Shown: positions 22,853-31,954, counted from the stretch's first letter. The stretch is DNA of 64,000 nucleotides from Streptomyces lasiicapitis (GCF_014646335.1 NZ_BMNG01000011.1:353041-417040), one strand, 5' to 3'. Notes: generated by a model from the sequence alone, not told the origin. Program-made: numbers and translations.

Positions 22853-22942
22853 CACCCACACGGCCCACACGCACGCAGCTCACGTCCACACGGCCGACGC
22901 ACGCGCGGCCCACATCCACACGGCCCACATCCACACGGCTCA
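22853..22942 (-). repeat. Six-unit 15-bp tandem repeat ending at a stop codon
   Basis: Six consecutive 15-bp units (22853, 22868, 22883, 22898, 22913 and 22928), mostly CATCCACACGGCCCA. The last three bases of the final unit are the TGA of the ABC ATPase. Other units read TGG or TCG there, and one has a second TGA. Confidence 0.85.
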
Positions 22943-23977
22943 CGCCTTCACCAGCCCGTCGCCGCCCCGCCCGCCGAGGGCGAGATACACGTCCTCCAGG
23001 CTGGGCGTGGCCAGTGTGAAGTCGTCGAGCGCGGCGAAGGCGCCCCCGCCGGTGACCGCGGCGACGGCCGCCCGTGCCTCCTCGGGCGCGAGCCGCAGCG
23101 TCCACTTGCGCCCGGACTCGACCGCGGAGGAGCGCAGCGCGGCGACCTCCGGCACGTCGACGGGCGCCCGCTCGCGCCAGACGAGCTCCACCCGGACCTC
23201 CCCCGCGACCTGCTCCTTGAGCCCGGAGGGGGTGTCGCAGGCGATGACCCGGCCGTGGTCGAGCACGGCGACGCGGTCGAGGACGGTCTCGGCCTCGATG
23301 ACGTTGTGGGTGACCAGGAGCACCGTCGTACCGCGCTCGGCCCTGCGCCGGTCGACCGCGCCCCACACGGCGCGCCGCGCCACCGGGTCCATGCCGGTCG
23401 TCGGCTCGTCGAGCACGAGCAGGCGCCGCTCCCCCACCAGGGCGGTGGCGAAGCAGGCGAGCCGGCGCTGACCGCCGGAGAGCTTCTTCAGGGGGCGCGA
23501 GGCCAGGGCGGTGAGCCCCAGCTCGTCCATGACGTCGTCGCGCTCGGCCCGCGCGCGGGCGGTTTCGAGGCCGCGCAGGCGCGCGGTCGTCTCGACGGCG
23601 AGGGAGACGGTCAGCTCGTCGAGGGCGGTGGACTCCTGCCCCAGATAGGCGAGGAGCCGGGCGGCCCGCTCCGGGTGGCGCACGATGTCGTGCCCGAGGA
23701 CGTGGACACTGCCGCTGTCGGGCCGCATCAGCCCGGTGAGCTGGCGTACGAGGGTGGACTTGCCCGCGCCGTTGGGTCCGAGGAGGCCGAAGATCTCGCC
23801 GCGGCCGACCTCGATGCCGAGGCCGTCGCTGGCCCGGACCTCGGGTGTCGCGGGCCTGCCGCGCCTGCCGCGGGCGGCCGGATAGACCTTGACCAGGTCA
23901 CGCACGACGCAGACGGCATCGCTGCCGTGCCCCTGCCGGAGCCCCTGTCGGACTGCCTGTGCCGCGCGCGTACTCAC
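22940..23977 (-). CDS. ABC transporter ATP-binding protein
   Basis: 345 aa. Walker A is GLLGPNGAGKST, the signature is KKLSGGQRRLA, Walker B is RLLVLDEPTTGMDP, and the H-loop is LLVTHNVIEAE. A C-terminal domain (about 245-345) follows, as in DrrA/NatA-type drug or antibiotic exporter ATPases. The GTG start is at 23975-23977. The TGA is part of a 15-bp tandem repeat that separates it from the permease gene. Together they form an ABC-2 exporter. Confidence 0.92.
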   Translation of the reverse strand: MSTRAAQAVRQGLRQGHGSDAVCVVRDLVKVYPAARGRRGRPATPEVRASDGLGIEVGRGEIFGLLGPNGAGKSTLVRQLTGLMRPDSGSVHVLGHDIVRHPERAARLLAYLGQESTALDELTVSLAVETTARLRGLETARARAERDDVMDELGLTALASRPLKKLSGGQRRLACFATALVGERRLLVLDEPTTGMDPVARRAVWGAVDRRRAERGTTVLLVTHNVIEAETVLDRVAVLDHGRVIACDTPSGLKEQVAGEVRVELVWRERAPVDVPEVAALRSSAVESGRKWTLRLAPEEARAAVAAVTGGGAFAALDDFTLATPSLEDVYLALGGRGGDGLVKA

Positions 23978-24115
23978 GAAGGACGAGGGTACGGGGTCCG
24001 ATGTCCGGTATGGCGCGCGGGGCGGCTCTCACGCCCCCTCGTCGCACCGAAATCCCGCCGAAGCCGCACCGAAATCGCACCGGAAGTCGCGCCGGAAGAG
24101 GGCCGCAGCCCCTCC

Positions 24116-25336
24116 CTACTCCCCCGCGGGAGCGTGCTCGGCGGCCGTCCTGACGTCGATCTCGCGCCAGAAGCCCGCCCGGATCGCGTACCGGTCGTGC
24201 TCGTCGATCTGGTCGTCCTTGTGGGCGAGCAGGCCGAACCTGGCCGCGTACCGGAGCAGTTCGCCGTCGACGCGGTGCGGGATGCGCGGGTACATCGTGG
24301 ACAGCTTCTGGAGGTTGTGCTGCTCGGGCAGGCGCGCCATCCAGCGGCGGGCGAAGACCTGCCCGACCTCGTAGGGATCGCCGCCGACCGTGGTGATGTC
24401 CTCCTCGCGGTCCGCCCAGCGCTGCTCGGCCGTGGTGAGCTGGGCGAGCGTCGGCAGGGCCGCGACCTCGGCGGACTCGGCGGGGGTGCCGGGGCGGTCG
24501 ACCCAGCCCTTGTCGGAGGACCAGCGCAGGGTCGCGTTGGCCGGTTCCTTGGCGGGCTGGGTGCCGGGGCCGCGCAGGGCGGCGAGGTCCTTGGGGGTGG
24601 GGACGCCCTTGGCGGCCGGAACGCGCTCCCCGTTCTCCTGGCCGCCCGCGGCGCCGACGGGGTGCGGCGCGGGGGCCTGGCGGGCCTGGTCGGCGCCGGT
24701 GGCGAGCGCGGACTCGGGCAGCGGCGCGGAGAGGATCGCGGCGATCTCGGGGCGCGGGGCGGGCGGCGGGGCGCAGACGCCGGTCAGTTCCTTGGCGCGG
24801 ACGGCCTTGGTGATCCAGGTGCGGTCGAGGACGCGCCGCTCGTCGGCCTCGGCGACCAGGTCCTCCGACTGGTTGTAGTCGCCGTCGGCGGCCTGCACGG
24901 CCCACAGGTGGACGGCGACGCCGTGCTCCTTGGCGGCCATCATCCCGGGCAGCAGATCGCCGTCGCCGGTGACGAGCACGACGTCGGAGCAGGCGCGGTT
25001 GCGGGCGAGCTCGGTCAGCTCGGCGTGCATCGCGGCGTCCACACCCTTCTGCGCCCAGCGTCCGTCGCTGCGGGTCAGGGCGCCGAGGCGGACGGTGACG
25101 CGCGGCATCACGCGGAGCCTTCGGTGCTCCGGCTGGGGTACGCGGTCGGGGGCGCCGTCGAACCAGTAGATCCGCAGCAGGGGGCGCTCGGTGTCGGACT
25201 CGGCGCGCTCGCGCAGGCCCTGGATGAGGGCGGTGTGATCGACGGTGATTCTGGACCGGGAGGGCTCTCCCGCGAGGAGGCTCGCGGCGGCTCCCAGCAG
25301 ATACCCGGCGTCCACCAGGACGATGCAGCGGTCCAC
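24116..25336 (-). CDS. NYN/PIN-like domain protein (putative ribonuclease)
   Basis: 406 aa from the GTG at 25334-25336; a GAGGG ribosome site lies 8 bases upstream, and a second GTG at 25343-25345 overlaps that site. The N-terminal NYN domain (about 1-165) shows VLVDAGYLLG, WAQKGVDAAMHAELTELA and DVVLVTGDGDLLPGMMAAKEHG, the conserved Asp set of PIN-like nucleases. A Pro/Ala-rich linker (about 190-290) follows. The C-terminal domain (about 300-400), with QRWADREEDITTVGGDPYEVGQVFARRWMARL, occurs only in actinobacterial members as far as I know. RNA cleavage is inferred from the fold. Confidence 0.85.
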   Translation of the reverse strand: MDRCIVLVDAGYLLGAAASLLAGEPSRSRITVDHTALIQGLRERAESDTERPLLRIYWFDGAPDRVPQPEHRRLRVMPRVTVRLGALTRSDGRWAQKGVDAAMHAELTELARNRACSDVVLVTGDGDLLPGMMAAKEHGVAVHLWAVQAADGDYNQSEDLVAEADERRVLDRTWITKAVRAKELTGVCAPPPAPRPEIAAILSAPLPESALATGADQARQAPAPHPVGAAGGQENGERVPAAKGVPTPKDLAALRGPGTQPAKEPANATLRWSSDKGWVDRPGTPAESAEVAALPTLAQLTTAEQRWADREEDITTVGGDPYEVGQVFARRWMARLPEQHNLQKLSTMYPRIPHRVDGELLRYAARFGLLAHKDDQIDEHDRYAIRAGFWREIDVRTAAEHAPAGE

Positions 25337-25655
25337 GCGATCCACCCTCTTTCCCTGGAAGATTCCTGAAGGTGCCCGAAGGTCCCACAGATCCCGAGTG
25401 GGGATCAGGAGATTCAAAGGATCGGGAGATCCAGAGGTTCCTGGAGGATCCTGGAGGTCACTTCGGGTTTCCTTCGAGTCTGCCCGACCTCGGGGAGGTT
25501 AACGGCCCGAACTCGATCTTCGGCGTGGCGTATCCGCTCTGTACCCATCGACAGCCCTTATTACGCACGGTAATTATCCAAAATGCGCGTTTTGTGGACC
25601 TATGTGAGTCTGGTCGCGTTACGGCCCCCGGATCCCCCGCAGGAGGAAGATCACC
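25337..25655. promoter_or_regulatory. Divergent promoter region
   Basis: 319 bases between the NYN gene (minus) and a small gene (plus). Near 25360-25465 there is a cluster of GGATC/GATCC/GGAGAT-like half-repeats. From 25555 to 25600 the DNA is AT-rich for this genome, with ATTAC (25560-25564), 5 bases, GTAAT, then AAAATGCGCGTTTT (25579-25592), itself nearly palindromic. Promoters for the small gene probably lie there. No gene is seen. Confidence 0.45.
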
Positions 25656-25844
25656 ATGGCCAAGAACAAGAACCGCGATCGTCATCAGAAGGCCGCCCAG
25701 CAGAACCGCGGCTCGCAGGCCGAGTCAGCCTCGGAGCAGGCGAGGTCGGCCGCGACCGAGGCCCGGCAGGCCATGGAGTCGCAGGCCCAGGGCAGCCCGG
25801 CGGAAGTTGCCCGTAAGCACCAGCGCCGCTTCGGCCACAACTGA
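25656..25844 (+). CDS. Small conserved hydrophilic protein
   Basis: 62 aa from the ATG at 25656 with GGAGGA ideally placed upstream. It is very polar: a Lys/Arg/Asn start (MAKNKNRDRHQKAAQQNRG), a Glu/Ala/Gln/Ser-rich helix, and a basic tail (RKHQRRFGHN). There is no membrane segment or cysteine. The composition suggests an intrinsically disordered or nucleic-acid-associated protein. It is followed by a strong terminator, so it is a monocistronic unit. The function is unknown. Confidence 0.75.
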   Translation: MAKNKNRDRHQKAAQQNRGSQAESASEQARSAATEARQAMESQAQGSPAEVARKHQRRFGHN

Positions 25845-25891
25845 CGCAATTGACGCCGGTCCAGGCACACATGCCGGCACAGGCACACATG

Positions 25892-25920
25892 AGGGGCGCA
25901 CCCGAACCGGGTGCGCCCCT
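25892..25920. terminator. Bidirectional terminator between the small gene and dnaE
   Basis: A perfect 13-bp stem with a 3-base loop (25892-25904 with 25908-25920), 47 bases after the small gene and 23 bases after the dnaE stop on the other strand. Confidence 0.85.
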
Positions 25921-25943
25921 TGGCCATGCCGTGATCCAGAAAG

Positions 25944-28900
25944 TCAGCCCGCCAGGCAGGACGGGCCGAGCAGCACCTTCAGGTCGCCGAAGAGTGCCGG
26001 GTCGGGCTTCACGCGGTGCCGGTCGAGCCGGAGCACCGTGGTCTTCTGGGCGCCCTGGAGCTTGATCCGCACCTCGCTGTTGCCCCGGTGGTGGCTGAGG
26101 ATCTCGCCGAGGCGGGTGACCATCGGCGGGCTCACCTTCACGGTCGGGATGGTGATGAGGACGGGCGCGTTGGTGCCGGCGTTCGACAGGTCGGGGACCT
26201 GCATCTCCATGGCGACGAGGCGCGGGACGTCCTCGCGCTTGTCGAGGCGTCCCTTGACGAACACCACGGCGTCCTCGACCAGTTGCGTGGACACCAGCTG
26301 ATACGTCGCCGGGAAGAACATGCACTCGATCGAGCCCGCGAGGTCCTCCACCGTGGCGATCGCCCACGCGTTGCCCTGCTTGGTCATCTTGCGCTGCAGC
26401 CCGGAGATGATGCCGCCGATGGTGACGACCGCTCCGTCGGAGAAGTCTCCGCCGGTCAGCTGCCCGATCCCCGCGTCCGCCTTGTCGGAGAGCACGTGCT
26501 CAAGGCCGAACAGCGGGTGGTCCGAGACGTACAGACCCAGCATCTCCCGCTCCTGGGCGAGGAGATACGTCTTGTCCCACTCGTCGGTGGTGAACTCGAC
26601 GTCCAGGCCGAAGCCGGGCTCGCTGGAGTCGTCCTCGCCCATCCCGCCGAACAGGTCGAACTGTCCCTCGGCCTCCTTGCGCTTGACCGCCACCACGTTG
26701 TCGATCATCGGCTCGTACTGCGCGGTCAGGCCCTTGCGGGTGTGCCCCATGGTGTCGAACGCGCCCGCCTTGATCAGCGACTCCGTGGTGCGCTTGTTGC
26801 AGGCGGCCGCCTCCACCTTGTCCAGGTAGTCCGGGAACGAGGCGAACTTCCCCTTCGCCTTGCGCGAGCGGATGATCGACTCGACCACGTTCGTGCCGAC
26901 GTTGCGCACCGCCTCGAGGCCGAACAGGATCACGTCGTCACCCTGGGCGGCGAAGTTGTGCACCGACTCGTTCACGTTCGGCGGCAGCACCTTGATGCCC
27001 ATGCGACGGCACTCGTTGAGATACACCGCCGACTTGTCCTTGTCGTCCTTCACGGACGTCAGCAGCGCCGCCATGTACTCGGCCGGGTAATTCGCCTTGA
27101 GATACGCGGTCCAGTAGGTGACGAGGCCGTACGCGGACGAGTGCGCCTTGTTGAACGCGTATCCGGCGAAGGGCACCAGGACGTCCCAGAGGGCCTGGAT
27201 CGCGGCGTCCGAGAAGCCCTTGTCGCGGGCGCCCTTCTGGAAGAGGACGAAGTTCTTCTCCAGCTCTTCGGGCTTCTTCTTGCCCATCACGCGGCGCAGG
27301 ATGTCGGCCTCGCCGAGCGAGTAACCGGCGATGATCTGGGCGGCCTTCTGCACCTGCTCCTGGTACACGATGAGGCCGTAGGTGAGGCCGAGCGTCTCCT
27401 TCAGGGGCTCTTCGAGCTCCTTGTGGATCGGCGTGATCTCCTGGCGGCCGTTCTTGCGCTCCGCGTAGTTCGTGTGCGAGTTCATGCCCATCGGGCCCGG
27501 CCGGTACAGGGCCGAGACGGCGGAAATGTCCTCGAAGTTGTCGGGCTGCATCTGGCGGAGCAGCGAGCGCATCGGGCCGCCGTCGAACTGGAACACGCCG
27601 AGCGTGTCACCGCGGCAGAGCAGTTCGTACGTCTTGGGGTCGTCGAGCGGAAGGGAGAGCATCTCCAGCTCGATGCCCTTGTTGGCCTCCACCATCTTCA
27701 CGGCGTCGTCCATGATCGTGAGGTTCCTGAGGCCCAGGAAGTCCATCTTGATCAGGCCGAGCGACTCGCACTGGGGATAGTCCCACTGCGTGATGGTCAC
27801 GCCGTCGGTGTGCCGGACCCAGATCGGGGCGTGCTCGATGATGGGCTCGCTGGACATGATCACGCCCGCGGCGTGCACGCCCATCTGCCGGACCAGGCCC
27901 TCGACGCCCTTGGCGGTGTCGATGACCTTCTTGACGTCCGGCTCGTTCTCGTACATCCCCCGGATCTCGCCCGCCTCGCTGTAGCGCGGGTGCTTGGGGT
28001 CGGTGATGCCGGAGAGGTCGATGCCCTTGCCGAGGACGTCGGCGGGCATGGCCTTGGTGAGGCGGTCGCCCATCGCGTACGGATAGCCGAGGACTCGGGC
28101 GGAGTCCTTGATGGCGTTCTTCGCCTTGATCTTTCCGTACGTACCGATCATGGCGACCTTGTCCTCGCCGTACTTCTCGGTCACGTACCTGATCACTTCG
28201 ACGCGCCGACGCTCGTCGAAGTCGATGTCGACGTCGGGCATGGAGACGCGCTCGGGGTTGAGGAACCGCTCGAAGATCAGTCCGTGCTCGATCGGGTCGA
28301 GGTCGGTGATGCCCATGGCGTACGCCACGATCGAGCCGGCCGCGGAGCCACGCCCCGGGCCCACCGCGATGCCGTTGTTCTTGGCCCACATGATGAAGTC
28401 CGCGACGACCAGGAAGTATCCCGGGAACCCCATCTGGATGATGATGTCCATCTCGTAGTCCGCCTGGCGCTGGCGGTCGTCGGGGACACCTCCGGGATAG
28501 CGGCGGTTCATGCCGCGCCGCACTTCCTCCTTGAACCAGGTGGTGTTGGTGTAGCCCTCTTCCGGGATGTCGAACTTCGGCATGAGGTCGCGCTTCTCGA
28601 ACATGCCGGTCGTGTCGATCTGCTCCGCCACGAGCAGCGTGTTCGCGCACCCCTCCTGCCAGGCGTCGGAGGAATCGACGGCGTACATCTCGTCCGTCGA
28701 CTTCAGGTAGTAGCCCGTGCCGTCGAACCGGAAGCGGTCCGGGTCCGAGAGGTTCTTGCCCGTCTGGATGCACAGCAGGGCGTCGTGCGCCGTCGCCTCG
28801 TGCGCGTACGTGTAGTGCGAGTCGTTGGTGACCAGCGGCGGGATGCCCAGCTTCTTGCCGACCCGCAGCAGGTCCTCGCGCACCCGCCGCTCGATGTCGA

Positions 28901-29486
28901 TCCCGTGGTCCATCAGCTCCAGGAAGTACCGGTCCTTGCCGAAGATGTCCTGGTACTCCGAAGCCGCCTGCACCGCCTCGTCGAACTGCCCGAGCCGCAG
29001 TCGCGTCTGCAGCTCACCCGAAGGACAGCCGGTCGAGGCGATCAGCCCCTCCGACCACTGGGAGATCGTCTCCTTGTCCATCCGCGGCCACTTCTGCAGC
29101 CAGCCCTCGGCGTACGCGTCCGAGGACAGCCGGAAGAGGTTGTGCAGCCCCGTCTTGTTCGCCGCCCAGATCGTCTTGTGCGTGTAACCACCCGAACCCG
29201 ACACGTCGTCGCGCTTCTGGTGCGGCTGCCCCCACTGGATCTTCCGCTTGTTGCGGCGCGACTCGGGCGCCACATACGCCTCGATCCCGATGATCGGCGT
29301 CACCCCGGCCTTCTTCGCCGTGTGGAAGAAGTCGTACGCCCCGTGCAGGTTGCCGTGGTCGGACATCGCGATGTGCGTCATGCCCATCTCGTTGCACGCG
29401 TTGAACATGTCCTTCAGCCGCGCGGCACCGTCCAGGAGCGAGTACTGGGTGTGGACGTGCAGGTGCGTGAAAGGCGGCTTCGACAC
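25944..29486 (-). CDS. dnaE: DNA polymerase III alpha subunit
   Basis: 1180-aa replicative polymerase catalytic subunit, DnaE1 type. The N-terminal PHP domain begins FTHLHVHTQYSLLDG (His8/10/12), with SDHGN at about 42. The polymerase acids are in MPDVDIDFDERRR (417-423). GRGSAAGSIVAYAMGI and HAAGVIMS are typical palm blocks. A C-terminal OB fold (about 985-1060) has GGIISGLQRKMTKQGNAWA. The GTG at 29484-29486 lies 8 bases after GGAGG and puts the PHP motif at the protein start. An open upstream extension to 29573 is rejected. It is divergent from the DUF2252 gene. Confidence 0.97.
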   Translation of the reverse strand: MSKPPFTHLHVHTQYSLLDGAARLKDMFNACNEMGMTHIAMSDHGNLHGAYDFFHTAKKAGVTPIIGIEAYVAPESRRNKRKIQWGQPHQKRDDVSGSGGYTHKTIWAANKTGLHNLFRLSSDAYAEGWLQKWPRMDKETISQWSEGLIASTGCPSGELQTRLRLGQFDEAVQAASEYQDIFGKDRYFLELMDHGIDIERRVREDLLRVGKKLGIPPLVTNDSHYTYAHEATAHDALLCIQTGKNLSDPDRFRFDGTGYYLKSTDEMYAVDSSDAWQEGCANTLLVAEQIDTTGMFEKRDLMPKFDIPEEGYTNTTWFKEEVRRGMNRRYPGGVPDDRQRQADYEMDIIIQMGFPGYFLVVADFIMWAKNNGIAVGPGRGSAAGSIVAYAMGITDLDPIEHGLIFERFLNPERVSMPDVDIDFDERRRVEVIRYVTEKYGEDKVAMIGTYGKIKAKNAIKDSARVLGYPYAMGDRLTKAMPADVLGKGIDLSGITDPKHPRYSEAGEIRGMYENEPDVKKVIDTAKGVEGLVRQMGVHAAGVIMSSEPIIEHAPIWVRHTDGVTITQWDYPQCESLGLIKMDFLGLRNLTIMDDAVKMVEANKGIELEMLSLPLDDPKTYELLCRGDTLGVFQFDGGPMRSLLRQMQPDNFEDISAVSALYRPGPMGMNSHTNYAERKNGRQEITPIHKELEEPLKETLGLTYGLIVYQEQVQKAAQIIAGYSLGEADILRRVMGKKKPEELEKNFVLFQKGARDKGFSDAAIQALWDVLVPFAGYAFNKAHSSAYGLVTYWTAYLKANYPAEYMAALLTSVKDDKDKSAVYLNECRRMGIKVLPPNVNESVHNFAAQGDDVILFGLEAVRNVGTNVVESIIRSRKAKGKFASFPDYLDKVEAAACNKRTTESLIKAGAFDTMGHTRKGLTAQYEPMIDNVVAVKRKEAEGQFDLFGGMGEDDSSEPGFGLDVEFTTDEWDKTYLLAQEREMLGLYVSDHPLFGLEHVLSDKADAGIGQLTGGDFSDGAVVTIGGIISGLQRKMTKQGNAWAIATVEDLAGSIECMFFPATYQLVSTQLVEDAVVFVKGRLDKREDVPRLVAMEMQVPDLSNAGTNAPVLITIPTVKVSPPMVTRLGEILSHHRGNSEVRIKLQGAQKTTVLRLDRHRVKPDPALFGDLKVLLGPSCLAG

Positions 29487-29714
29487 GGCGTGGGCCTCCA
29501 ACGGGAACACTGGGCGACAGGCTGCGGACAGTCTGGGTGGACAGCGTGGAAGTCTAATCGGCGGGACTGACATCGAGGTCTAATACTGTGGCGCGTAGCG
29601 CCTCGATGAGGGGTGGTGGCCGGGTGGCGGGTGGGCGGGCACTCGGGAGTACGGTCGGGCGTTGGAGAGGGCGGAAGACCGTCCCATATGTCATGCACCA
29701 GGAGGCACCCCGCG

Positions 29715-31061
29715 ATGTCGGTCCCGCAGCCCACCGCCGACCAGCGCGGCGAGGAGATCCTCGCCGTCTTCGACACCGCGTTCGGCGAGCTGCTCGCCGC
29801 CGACCCCGCCGCGTTCCGGGTGAAGTTCCGGAAGATGGCGGCCTCGGCCTTCGCGTTCTACCGCGGCACGGCCGGCCTCTTCTACCACGACCTGGAGCGC
29901 GAGCAGCACGACAGCGGGTCCAGCGGGTCCGCTGAGTACATGGACGACCGCACGGGCCGCGTCTGGATCCACGGCGACCTGCACGCCGAGAACTTCGGCA
30001 CGTACATGGACTCCCAGGGCCGCCTGATCTTCAACGTCAACGACTTCGACGAGGCGTACGTGGGCCCCTTCACCTGGGACCTCAAGCGCCTGGCCGCCTC
30101 CCTGGCCCTGATCGGGTACACGAAGGCACTCAGCGACGAGCAGATCACCAAGCTGGTCCGTACGTACGCCGCGGCGTACCGCGAGCGGATCCACGACCTG
30201 GCGACGGGCGCGAAGAGCGACGAGGTGCCGCCGTTCACGCTGGACACGGCCCAGGGCCCCCTCCTGGGCGCCCTGCGCGCCGCCCGCTCGCTGACCCGCT
30301 TCAGTCTCCTGGAGTCGATGACGGAGATCCGTGACTTCGAGCGCCGCTTCGCGCCGGGCGGCGGCTCCATCGAGCTGGACGCGGCCACGCGGTACAAGGT
30401 CCTTGCCGCGTTCGACGGCTATCTGGAGACGCTGCCGGAGTCCTCCCTGACCCGCCCGGACTCCTACCGGGTCAAGGACGTGGTGGGCCGCCGCGGCATC
30501 GGCATCGGCTCCGCCGGGCTGCCCTCGTACAACATCCTCCTGGAGGGCAACAGCGACGCGCTGGAGAACGACGTCGTGATCTACCTGAAGCAGGCCCAGA
30601 CCCCGGCCGTCTCCCGGCACATCACGGACCCCGCGATCCGCGGCTACTTCCAGCACGAGGGCCACCGCACGGTCATCTCCCAGCGCGCCCTGCAGGCGCA
30701 CGCGGACCCCTGGCTCGGCTGGACCGAGCTGGACGGCGCGGGCCAGCTCGTCGCCGAGGTCTCGCCGTACGCGGTGGACCTGGACTGGTCGGACATCGAC
30801 GACGTGGAGGAGATCTCCGCCGTGGTCGCCGACCTGGGCCGGGCCACGGCGACCATGCACTCCGCGGCGGACGACGAGTCCGGGCACTCGGACCTGGTGC
30901 CGTTCTCCACGGAGCGGGCCATCGACGCCGCCATCGCGGCCGACGAGGGCGGCTTCGCCGACCTCCTGGTGGACTTCGCGCACCGCTACGGCGCACGGGC
31001 GCGCGCCGACCACCAGATCTTCGTCGACCTCTTCCGCAACGGCCGGATCCCGGGCCTGTAG
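29715..31061 (+). CDS. DUF2252 family protein
   Basis: 448 aa from the ATG at 29715 with a CAGGAGG ribosome site. The core is kinase-like: IHGDLHAENFGTYMD (86-99) resembles the catalytic loop of aminoglycoside/choline phosphotransferases, and FNVNDFDEAYVGPF (107-120) resembles the metal-binding DFD. A further block is VGRRGIGIGSAGLPSYNILLEG. The gene diverges from dnaE across 228 bases, which include two GTCTAAT copies. A phosphotransferase activity is inferred from the motifs; the substrate is unknown. Confidence 0.88.
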   Translation: MSVPQPTADQRGEEILAVFDTAFGELLAADPAAFRVKFRKMAASAFAFYRGTAGLFYHDLEREQHDSGSSGSAEYMDDRTGRVWIHGDLHAENFGTYMDSQGRLIFNVNDFDEAYVGPFTWDLKRLAASLALIGYTKALSDEQITKLVRTYAAAYRERIHDLATGAKSDEVPPFTLDTAQGPLLGALRAARSLTRFSLLESMTEIRDFERRFAPGGGSIELDAATRYKVLAAFDGYLETLPESSLTRPDSYRVKDVVGRRGIGIGSAGLPSYNILLEGNSDALENDVVIYLKQAQTPAVSRHITDPAIRGYFQHEGHRTVISQRALQAHADPWLGWTELDGAGQLVAEVSPYAVDLDWSDIDDVEEISAVVADLGRATATMHSAADDESGHSDLVPFSTERAIDAAIAADEGGFADLLVDFAHRYGARARADHQIFVDLFRNGRIPGL

Positions 31062-31084
31062 GCCGCGGCGCCGTCGCGGACCGG

Positions 31085-31171
31085 CCTCGCCGGATGCGTG
31101 TTGTCCGGCCTTGTCGGACGCGTGTTGTCCGCCCTCGCCGGGCGCGTGTTGTCCGGCCTTTGTCGGATTCA
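31085..31171. repeat. 24-bp tandem repeat (3.6 copies) downstream of DUF2252 gene
   Basis: Units at 31085-31108, 31109-31132, 31133-31156 and a partial 31157-31171 share CGTGTTGTCCG and CC(T/C)(T/C)G(T/C)CGG. They start 24 bases after the stop codon. No gene is seen in 31062-31224 on either strand. Confidence 0.8.
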
Positions 31172-31172
31172 T

Positions 31173-31193
31173 AGGGACCCTTTAGGGGTCCCT
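31173..31193 (+). terminator. Hairpin after the 24-bp repeat
   Basis: AGGGACCC (31173-31180), 5-base loop, GGGTCCCT (31186-31193) is a perfect 8-bp stem 32 bases before the next start codon. It is either the terminator of the DUF2252 gene or a leader element of the next gene. Confidence 0.5.
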
Positions 31194-31224
31194 TACGACG
31201 GCTCATGGCAAACTCGCTTGCGCG

Positions 31225-31914
31225 ATGGACATCTCCGGGACCCAGCTCAGAACGGCACGGGCGGCAGTGTTCACGGCTCTCGTCGTGATGCTGTCCGCCG
31301 CGTCGCACGTTCTGCTGTCCCGGGCCCCGCTGCCGCTCACCACGTTCGCCGCACTGGCCGCCGCCGTCTTCTGCGTGGCGTTCGCGCTGGCGGGACGCGA
31401 GCGCGGCTTCGGCGCGATCGCCGCGCTGCTCATCCCGCTGGAGCTGGCCGCCGACACGGTGTTCACGGCGGGCCAGCACGTCTGTTACGGCCAGGCGGGC
31501 GGCCCGGTCGCGGGCCCGCTGCGCTCCGTCGGCTTCGACGTGCTGTGCGGCGGCGGCAGCGTCGGCACCCCCCTGGCCCGGATGGCAGGCGGCGAGAACC
31601 ACGGCGGCGGTGCCGCCCTGCTCGCCGACGCCGACCCCGGCGCGGCCTGGCTCCTGCTGGCCGCGCACGTCGGGGTCGGGCTGCTCGCGGCGGCCTGGCT
31701 CGGGCGCGGCGAGCGTGCCGTCGCCGGGCTGCTGAGGGCCGCGGCCGCGGCGACGTTCCGGCCGCTGCTGATCGCGGTCGCCGCGGTGACCCGGCGGATC
31801 GAGCCGGTGCGCCGGCCGGCCCGCACCGCCCGCCGGACGCCGGTCGTCCGCACCCGGCTGCTCGTGCACTTCGTGGGACGGCGTGGACCGCCGTGCTGGG
31901 CCCTGACCGCCTGA
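31225..31914 (+). CDS. Uncharacterised integral membrane protein
   Basis: 229 aa from the ATG at 31225. It has about four or five hydrophobic segments (AAVFTALVVMLSAASHVLL, FAALAAAVFCVAFALAG, AIAALLIPLELAADTVF and AAWLLLAAHVGVGLLAAAWLG). Cysteines occur in HVCYGQ and VLCGGG. A Gly/Ala-rich loop containing GGENHGGG sits mid-protein, and the C-terminal tail is very Arg-rich. It precedes the DsbA-like gene by 40 bases and is probably co-transcribed, so it may partner in extracytoplasmic redox or metal handling. That is speculative; I do not recognise the family. Confidence 0.7.
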   Translation: MDISGTQLRTARAAVFTALVVMLSAASHVLLSRAPLPLTTFAALAAAVFCVAFALAGRERGFGAIAALLIPLELAADTVFTAGQHVCYGQAGGPVAGPLRSVGFDVLCGGGSVGTPLARMAGGENHGGGAALLADADPGAAWLLLAAHVGVGLLAAAWLGRGERAVAGLLRAAAAATFRPLLIAVAAVTRRIEPVRRPARTARRTPVVRTRLLVHFVGRRGPPCWALTA

Positions 31915-31954
31915 GCACAGCACCGTCCACCCGCCACATCCACGGAGAACAATC

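Noticed and set aside
22853..22942. Short repeats as a possible CRISPR array
   Set aside because: The 15-bp units are directly abutting with no unique spacers and there are no cas genes.
22445..25369. Long plus-strand frame over the ABC and NYN genes
   Set aside because: It spans the reverse complement of three genes and an intergenic repeat, with Gly/Ala/Arg/Val-rich translation only.
26016..29570. About 1180-codon open frame antisense to dnaE
   Set aside because: Shadow of dnaE with no motif and no ribosome site; codon bias belongs to the dnaE strand.
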